Part shown: one piece after another, positions 22,184-26,925 of the stretch | Numbering within the stretch: the first letter of the stretch is position 1 | How the letters are laid out: each line of letters starts with the position of its first letter | Assembly: GCA_964462985.1 (NCBI GenBank) | Contig: CAYXAA010000049.1 | Location: 1 to 26,925, forward strand | Direction: 5' to 3' | Length of the DNA stretch: 26,925 nt | DNA from: CAYXAA01 sp964462985 | GTDB lineage: Bacteria > Pseudomonadota > Alphaproteobacteria > Rhizobiales > Stappiaceae | The notes under the pieces: generated by a model | What the model saw: only the letters and a program-made list of their open reading frames with translations | The model's database searches: none | What the model was told of the DNA's origin: nothing | Position numbers and translations under genes: made by a program

Positions 22184-22423
22184 TCACAGCACCTCGATGG
22201 CGTAGTCCTCGATCACGGTGTTGGCGAGGAGCTTTTCGCACATGGCGGCGAGGTCCGCCTTGGCGGTTTCCGGATCGCGGCCGGACAGCACGATGTCGAA
22301 CACCTTGCCCTGGCGCACGCTTTCGATACCCGAAAAGCCGAGTGCGGCAAGTCCGCCCTCGATCGCCTTGCCCTGGGGGTCGAGAACGCCGGACTTCAGC
22401 GTGACTGTGACGCGTGCCTTCAT
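22184..22423 (-). CDS. purS: Phosphoribosylformylglycinamidine synthase subunit PurS
   Basis: PurS is the small structural subunit that bridges PurL and PurQ. The 79-residue protein has the standard start MKARVTVTLKSGVLDPQGKA, the middle GFSGIESVRQGKVFDI and the C-terminal KLLANTVIEDYAI. The start at 22423 is chosen by this N-terminus and an AGGA eight bases upstream; the frame is open to 22462. It is followed seven bases later by purQ. Confidence 0.94.
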   Translation of the reverse strand: MKARVTVTLKSGVLDPQGKAIEGGLAALGFSGIESVRQGKVFDIVLSGRDPETAKADLAAMCEKLLANTVIEDYAIEVL

Positions 22424-22482
22424 CGGACCATCCTGATCAGCGCGGTGATTTGCGTCGCTCATAGCGCGGGCGGGGGCAAAGG

Positions 22483-22504
22483 AAAAGGCCGCGTTGCCGC
22501 GGCC
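22483..22504 (-). terminator. purC terminator
   Basis: A 7-bp perfect stem, GGCCGCG (22487-22493) with CGCGGCC (22498-22504), closes a 4-base loop. On the minus strand it is followed by TTTTCCTTT. It lies between purC and purS, so purSQ may be read partly from another promoter. A T-rich stretch on the plus side could let it work in both directions. Confidence 0.75.
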
Positions 22505-22528
22505 CTTCGTTTTTCACGGCGATTCGGC

Positions 22529-23293
22529 CTACTTGACGAGGACGGGCCCTGTTCCGGTGGGGCGGTCATTGTCGTTGAGGATGCCGAGACGGCGTGCGAC
22601 TTCCTGATAGGCCTCCAGCATGCCGCCGAGGTCCCTGCGGAAGCGGTCCTTGTCGAGCTTCTCGTCGGTCTGGATGTCCCACAACCGGCAGCTGTCGGGC
22701 GAGATCTCGTCGGCGACAACGATGCGCATCATGTCGCCCTCCCAGAGCCGGCCGCATTCGATCTTGAAGTCGACCAGGCGAATGCCGACGCCGAGGAACA
22801 GGCCGGCAAGAAAGTCGTTGACGCGGATGGCGAGCGCCATCATGTCGTCGAGCTCCTGCGGGGTCGCCCAGCCGAAGGCGGTGATGTGCTCTTCCGAGAC
22901 CATCGGATCGCCGAGTTCGTCGTTCTTGTAGTAAAACTCGATGATGGAGCGCGGCAGCTGGGTGCCTTCCTCGATGCCGAGCCGGCTCGACAGCGAGCCG
23001 GCTGCGACGTTACGCACAACGACCTCAAGCGGAATGATCTCGACTTCGCGGATCAGCTGCTCGCGCATGTTCAGCCGTCGCACGAAATGGGTCGGGATGC
23101 CCATCGCATTGAGATGGTTGAAGATGAATTCCGAGATCCGGTTGTTGAGGACGCCCTTGCCGTCCACGATCTCGTGTTTCTTGGCGTTGAAGGCGGTGGC
23201 GTCGTCCTTGAAATGCTGGATCAGAGTTCCGGGCTCCGGTCCCTCGTACAGGATCTTGCCCTTGCCTTCATAGATGCGCCGACGGCGGTTCAT
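22529..23293 (-). CDS. purC: Phosphoribosylaminoimidazole-succinocarboxamide synthase (SAICAR synthetase)
   Basis: PurC joins aspartate to CAIR with ATP. The 254-residue length fits. Diagnostic blocks are RRIYEGKGKILYEG (ATP-binding loop), FKDDATAFNAKK, REVEIIPLEVVVRNVAAGSL, and the signature LVDFKIECGR with DEISPDSCRLWD. The start at 23293 gives the family N-terminus MNRRRRIYEGK; an in-frame ATG at 23326 would add 11 residues and cannot be excluded, since neither start has a clear ribosome binding site. It precedes purS and purQ on the same strand but is separated from them by a hairpin terminator. Confidence 0.95.
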   Translation of the reverse strand: MNRRRRIYEGKGKILYEGPEPGTLIQHFKDDATAFNAKKHEIVDGKGVLNNRISEFIFNHLNAMGIPTHFVRRLNMREQLIREVEIIPLEVVVRNVAAGSLSSRLGIEEGTQLPRSIIEFYYKNDELGDPMVSEEHITAFGWATPQELDDMMALAIRVNDFLAGLFLGVGIRLVDFKIECGRLWEGDMMRIVVADEISPDSCRLWDIQTDEKLDKDRFRRDLGGMLEAYQEVARRLGILNDNDRPTGTGPVLVK

Positions 23294-23817
23294 GGGGATG
23301 TACCGTGTGTGGTTGAGGAAATCCATAATGCGTGCCGGAACTCCAAATCGTTAGTCCGCCGGTGTCGGGAGGAACAGAGCCAGGGCGGATACGTCGTGCG
23401 GCCCCCGCATTGGTGGCGCGGAACCTACACGATCGCCCGCGAAAGCACAACGTGCCGGCGCCCCTGCGGCAGGCCAGGTGCTAGGCCGGGATCAGGCGCG
23501 TGATCTCGCGTTGATTTAGCCGGTCTGCGGAGCTATTCAAAGGCCCCCGGAGCGTCGTTTCTCCCACCGAGCGGAACCGCTCGGCCGGACAGGCGATGCG
23601 GAGGGCAGCGGGTCGATCACAATTTCGCGGCTGAGCCGACGCTTATGTTCGCAGATCGATCGAACACCTCCCATATGGGAAGTGGTGCGGGGGGTATCAA
23701 CGATCCCGGGCACTGCATACGGACATCGGCGGGTCGCCGCGCGATGCGTCGAAGGTGGATTGTCGGAGGTCCGGGTAGGCCAGGCCGCCGGGCAGGAGTG
23801 AGGTAGGAGACAGGCTC
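23294..23817. other. 524-base spacer between purC and the ATPase zeta subunit gene
   Basis: This divergent spacer holds the upstream regions of purC and the zeta subunit gene and has no convincing gene. It contains three palindromes: CCGAGCGG-AA-CCGCTCGG (23567-23584), GTTCG with CGAAC around 23647-23665, and the perfect 12-base TCCCATATGGGA (23669-23680). None is followed by a T-run. The zeta gene's AGGAG ribosome binding site lies near 23805. Confidence 0.5.
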
Positions 23818-24141
23818 ATGAGCACGTTCAATCGGCGCGAAGAGGCGTTCGAGAACAAGTTCGCGCATGACGAGGAACTGCGGTTCAAGGCGGTCGCCCG
23901 CCGCAACAAGCTGCTCGGCCAGTGGGCTGCGGAGAAGATGGGGCTCGATCCCGAGCAGACCGATGCCTATGCCAAGGCGGTCGTCCGCTCGGATCTCGAG
24001 GAGCCGGGCGAGGAGGACGTGTTCCGGAAGATCCGCAAGGATTTTGATGACGCCGGTGTCAACCAGTCGGACCACCAGATCCGCCGCACCATGGAAGAAC
24101 TAATGGCCGTCGCCATCGAGCAGATCAAGAACGAAGGCTGA
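23818..24141 (+). CDS. F1-ATPase inhibitor subunit zeta (DUF1476)
   Basis: This is the alphaproteobacterial zeta subunit, a small protein that binds F1-ATPase and blocks its hydrolytic rotation. The 107 residues match the family throughout: FNRREEAFENKFAHDEEL at the inhibitory N-terminus (recognisable in part), FKAVARRNKLLGQWAAEKMG, and a C-terminal helix bundle with VFRKIRKDFDDAG. It has an AGGAG site eight bases before the start. It is encoded apart from the atp operon, divergent from purC, an arrangement also seen in related genomes. The degree of inhibition in this organism is unknown, since it varies between species. Confidence 0.9.
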   Translation: MSTFNRREEAFENKFAHDEELRFKAVARRNKLLGQWAAEKMGLDPEQTDAYAKAVVRSDLEEPGEEDVFRKIRKDFDDAGVNQSDHQIRRTMEELMAVAIEQIKNEG

Positions 24142-24484
24142 CGCTGCGTCGCAGCGCCATCAGCTCAGGATCAACGACGGGCCCGTTTCCGGAAGGAGGC
24201 GGGCTCGACTGGTTCTGCATTGAACTGGATCGGGTTGACCGACGCCGCCCGCACCGACATTGGGAGCGTGCCCTGCGTCACTCCGCCACGTCATGCCCTG
24301 CTGCCGACCACACGCCGCTGCAATGGCATTCGGGGCAGCGGCGCGGCGCCGCGCTTGGAAACGCATCTGCGGCTCGACCGGGACGGCGAGCCCGGGTGGT
24401 CCGACGTCAAAGCAGGTTGATCTGGCGCCGGCGGCACGGTTTGATGGCGCTCCCGGTCAACAACCGCTTCGGATCCGTCATTCC
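24142..24484. other. 343-base spacer before the aldolase gene
   Basis: Two hairpins follow the zeta subunit gene: CGCTGCG-T-CGCAGCG (24142-24156) and a 10-bp stem with two G-T pairs, GCCCGTTTCC-GGAA-GGAGGCGGGC (24181-24204). The second may end the zeta transcript, although it lacks a T-run. The aldolase frame is open from 24260, but I see no ribosome binding site or family-like sequence there. Nothing else is recognisable. Confidence 0.4.
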
Positions 24485-25255
24485 ATGCCCTCTTCCCGTC
24501 CTTCGCTTGCCGCCCGGCTTCGCGCCGGAGAAACCATTGTCACCGCCTGGTGCGGGCTGCCTGCGCCGTCCGTCGTCGAAGCGCTTGCGCGCGCCGGCTA
24601 CCCTTCGGTGACGCTCGACATGCAGCACGGCCAGCACGATCTTGCCTCGACGCGCGACGGCATGTCGGCCGCGGTGCTCGGCGGCGCGCATCCGGTGGCC
24701 CGTCCCCAGGTCGACGACTTCGGCATGGTCAGCCGGCTGCTCGACCTCGGGGCCGAGATGATCATCATGCCGATGGTGAACTCGGTGGAGGACGCACTGG
24801 CATTGGTCGGGGCGGCAAAGTACCCTCCCGTGGGAGCGCGGAGCTGGGGACCGCATCGCGGCGCCACGCTGCTCGGACACCAACCGCCGGAGTACCTGAA
24901 GATCGCCAACACCGAAACGCTGGCGCTGGCGATGATTGAAACGCCGGCGGCAATCGAGGCGCTGCCGGACATTCTCAGCGTCGATGGGCTCGACGGCGTC
25001 TTTGTCGGCCCGAGCGACTTGTCCCTGACCCTTTCGGGCGGTGCCGGGCTCGATCCGAGCGGCGCAGAGACGCAAGGGGCGGCGGCGCGGATCGCCAGCG
25101 CCACGGTTGCGGCCGGCAAGATTGCGGGAATCTTCTGCAACTCGGTCGAAGACGCCAAAGCCGCCCAGGCGATGGGCTTCCGCTTCATGTCGCTCGGCAC
25201 CGATCTTGGGCTTCTGACCGGTGCGGCGCAGGGAATGCTCAAGGCGTTCTGCTGA
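24485..25255 (+). CDS. HpcH/HpaI-family aldolase
   Basis: A class II, metal-dependent pyruvate aldolase of the 4-hydroxy-2-oxo-acid type, which cleaves such acids to pyruvate and an aldehyde. The 256 residues form a TIM barrel with the catalytic-histidine block TLDMQHGQHD, the loop SWGPHRGATL, the metal-binding glutamate in AMIETPAAIE and aspartate in GVFVGPSDLSLTL, and a C-terminal SLGTDLGLL. The length and start at 24485 agree with the family, though the ATG lacks a good ribosome binding site. No catabolic neighbours are present, so the natural substrate cannot be named. Confidence 0.85.
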   Translation: MPSSRPSLAARLRAGETIVTAWCGLPAPSVVEALARAGYPSVTLDMQHGQHDLASTRDGMSAAVLGGAHPVARPQVDDFGMVSRLLDLGAEMIIMPMVNSVEDALALVGAAKYPPVGARSWGPHRGATLLGHQPPEYLKIANTETLALAMIETPAAIEALPDILSVDGLDGVFVGPSDLSLTLSGGAGLDPSGAETQGAAARIASATVAAGKIAGIFCNSVEDAKAAQAMGFRFMSLGTDLGLLTGAAQGMLKAFC

Positions 25256-25449
25256 TCGGCCCTGCCGCGGCCATCGCCCGCTTTCGGCCGCGGCACCGGC
25301 GGAGATCGGCCCAGGCGATCCGGCATCCGCTTTTCGCGCAGCGCAGAACGGGCAGCGACGTAACGCCGTCTGCGTCCATTGCGCCCGCGGCTCGCCCTGG
25401 CTGCTGCTTTTTGCTGTGTCAGTCGGACGGCCGCGCCTTCCGCATCGCG

Positions 25450-25722
25450 TCACTGCAGGCGGAATTCGCCATCGATCGCCCGGAAGTCTGCGGGGCGTAC
25501 AAGAAGGTTGTGGGCAACGGTCACGGATTGAAGCGGGCCGTCGATTTTCTCCTGCCAGAAAGTCAGGAACCGCTTCAACTCGGGGAACTCCGGATAAAGG
25601 TCGTATTCCTGCCAGATGAATTCCTGCAGCAGCCGACGATGATCTGGCATGCGATAGAGGATCTGAGCGGTGGTAATGCCGTAGCCTTCGATCCGGCGCC
25701 GGAATTCCGTCGAAACCGACAT
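25450..25722 (-). CDS. Usg-family protein
   Basis: A 90-residue protein of the alphaproteobacterial Usg family: FRRRIEGYGITTAQILYRMPDH in part, then IWQEYDLYPEFPELKRFLTFW and a C-terminus ending in IDGEFRLQ. Function is unknown. The family is widespread and conserved in alphaproteobacteria, so it supports the taxonomic placement. It converges with the aldolase gene and diverges from groES. Confidence 0.87.
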   Translation of the reverse strand: MSVSTEFRRRIEGYGITTAQILYRMPDHRRLLQEFIWQEYDLYPEFPELKRFLTFWQEKIDGPLQSVTVAHNLLVRPADFRAIDGEFRLQ

Positions 25723-25860
25723 GGAAACCTCCAGAACGTTGCTGACACGGTCACTACAGCAGGCTTGTAGAGGTTGCGCAAGCCATCTTTTTGGCTTTTG
25801 TGAACGATTTCAGTGCATTAGCAGCATTTGGGGCTGAGTGCTGACAGTGCTTCAAGGATA

Positions 25861-25890
25861 TTGGCACTCGTTCAGTGAGAGTGCTAATAT
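25861..25890 (+). promoter_or_regulatory. CIRCE element overlapping the groESL promoter
   Basis: TTGGCACTC (25861-25869), nine bases, then GAGTGCTAA (25879-25887) match the CIRCE consensus with one change (A to G at the third base). CIRCE is the operator of the heat-shock repressor HrcA. TTGGCA (25861-25866) and TAATAT (25885-25890), 18 bases apart, form a housekeeping promoter within it, so HrcA binding would block transcription directly. Confidence 0.93.
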
Positions 25891-26007
25891 CGGCATCGCA
25901 AGCCCGCGAAGGGGTGCAATCCGCTCCCCCCACTAAGGGAGCCGCGCGGCGCATTTGACCCGCGCCGCGCACGATCTCAACCAGTTGGAATCATAGGAGG
26001 AAGCTTC

Positions 26008-26322
26008 ATGAAGTTCCGTCCTTTGCACGACCGTGTCCTGGTTCGGAGGATCGAGGCGGACGAAAAGACCGCCGGCGGCATCATCATTCCCGACACCGCA
26101 AAGGAGAAGCCGCAGCAGGGCGAGGTAATCGCCGTTGGCTCGGGCGTACGCGACGAGAAGGGTGAGCTGGTCGCGCTCGATGTCAAGGTCGGCGACGTGG
26201 TGCTGTTCGGAAAATGGTCCGGCACGGAGATCAAGCTCGAGGGCGAGGATCTGCTGATCATGAAGGAAAGCGACATCCTGGGCATCCTTGAGTCTGCCGC
26301 CGAGCGCAAGGCCGCCGCCTGA
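26008..26322 (+). CDS. groES: Co-chaperonin GroES
   Basis: GroES caps the GroEL ring during protein folding. The 104-residue protein begins MKFRPLHDRVLVRRIEADE and contains the mobile loop around KTAGGIIIPDTAKEKP (about 20-35) and the C-terminal DLLIMKESDILGILE. A strong AGGAGGAAG ribosome binding site precedes the ATG. It is controlled by the CIRCE promoter 118 bases upstream and followed by groEL after 58 bases. Confidence 0.97.
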   Translation: MKFRPLHDRVLVRRIEADEKTAGGIIIPDTAKEKPQQGEVIAVGSGVRDEKGELVALDVKVGDVVLFGKWSGTEIKLEGEDLLIMKESDILGILESAAERKAAA

Positions 26323-26380
26323 TACCTATTTTGTCCAAGATCGGAGTCCAATATCGTTACGTCTGAAGGAGTGACGAAAC

Positions 26381-26925
26381 ATGGCTGCCAAGGAAGTCAA
26401 GTTTTCGACCGAGGCGCGCGAGAAGCTGCTGCGAGGTGTCGACATTCTGGCCGATGCGGTGAAGGTCACGCTCGGCCCGAAGGGGCGAAACGTCGTTATT
26501 GAAAAGTCGTTCGGCGCGCCGCGCATCACCAAGGATGGTGTGGCCGTGGCCAAGGAGATCGAGCTGGCCGACAAGCTCGAGAACATGGGCGCCCAGATGG
26601 TGCGCGAAGTCGCCAGCAAGCAGCATGACGCCGCGGGCGATGGCACGACAACCGCGACCGTGCTGGCCCAGGCGATCGTCAAGGAAGGCGCCAAGGCGGT
26701 GGCCGCCGGCCTGAATCCGATGGACCTGAAGCGCGGCGTCGACCTTGCCGTGGACGCAGTCGTTGCGGACCTGAAGAAGAACGCCAAGAAGGTGACGTCC
26801 AACAGCGAGATCGCTCAGATCGGGACGATCTCGGCCAACGGCGACACCGAGATCGGCCGCATGATCGCCGAGGCCATGGAGAAGGTGGGCAACGAGGGCG
26901 TCATCACGGTCGAGGAGACCAAATC
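26381..26925 (+). CDS. groEL: Chaperonin GroEL, first 181 residues (partial)
   Basis: This is the N-terminal part of the 60-kDa folding chaperonin, cut by the window edge. Visible are the nucleotide-binding VTLGPKGRNVV (about 29-39), DGTTTATVLAQAI with catalytic D87, and GTISANGD. The start follows AAGGAG by nine bases, and no frame break is seen. Residues 81-83 read QHD where E. coli has AND, a conservative-neighbourhood change just before the ATP-site loop. Many alphaproteobacteria carry several groEL copies; the CIRCE control suggests a main heat-inducible copy. Confidence 0.97.
   Translation, partial: MAAKEVKFSTEAREKLLRGVDILADAVKVTLGPKGRNVVIEKSFGAPRITKDGVAVAKEIELADKLENMGAQMVREVASKQHDAAGDGTTTATVLAQAIVKEGAKAVAAGLNPMDLKRGVDLAVDAVVADLKKNAKKVTSNSEIAQIGTISANGDTEIGRMIAEAMEKVGNEGVITVEETK

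Noticed and set aside
22067..23503. A 478-codon plus-strand frame over purC and purS
   Set aside because: It is antisense to two certain purine genes and shows no domain of its own.
23294..24484. tRNA or small RNA genes in the larger spacers
   Set aside because: I looked for cloverleaf arms and a T-loop GGTTCGA-type motif in these spacers and found no complete set.

Overview
Most of this window reads as the chromosome of a GC-rich alphaproteobacterium, probably of the order Hyphomicrobiales (Rhizobiales). The main reasons are a Usg-family protein, a DUF1476 / F1-ATPase zeta subunit directly upstream of a rhizobial-type purC, a purL-bolA-grxD cluster, a trmJ-murI pair, and a CIRCE-controlled groESL operon. 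It is mostly housekeeping DNA. I see no rRNA, tRNA, CRISPR array, transposase or phage gene.

Layout. Positions 1-~665 (minus strand) carry the 3' third of icd and the start of an actinobacterial-type mdh. Here every codon ends in G or C, unlike the rest of icd, so the left edge looks like a foreign recombination tract or an assembly chimera. Next come an orphan membrane histidine kinase, an HdeD-type membrane protein, and the overlapping pair trmJ-murI. From 5.5 to 11.0 kb a MarR-type regulator diverges from a three-gene operon, asnO-ngg-M42 peptidase. This is the N-acetylglutaminylglutamine amide (NAGGN) osmoprotectant pathway. It is followed by rpsD with a strong terminator, glutaminase glsA, ttcA and a short YegD-like Hsp70.

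From 15.4 to 23.3 kb most genes are on the minus strand: a small secreted protein, grxD, bolA, purL, then (after an interruption) a DUF2164 gene, purQ, purS and purC. The interruption holds a plus-strand secreted protein and a divergent MocR regulator / DUF1127 pair. The right end has the ATPase zeta subunit, an HpcH/HpaI-type aldolase, usg, CIRCE, groES and the start of groEL.

How the genes fit together: purC, purS, purQ and purL supply two steps of IMP synthesis (FGAR to FGAM, and CAIR to SAICAR). GrxD and BolA are expected to form an iron-sulfur handling complex. TrmJ and TtcA both act on tRNA position 32. The NAGGN operon consumes glutamine to make a compatible solute. No clearly new system was found. 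The points most worth checking are the icd/mdh junction near 665, the regulatory region of the NAGGN operon, the MocR-DUF1127 pair and the uncharacterised small secreted proteins.
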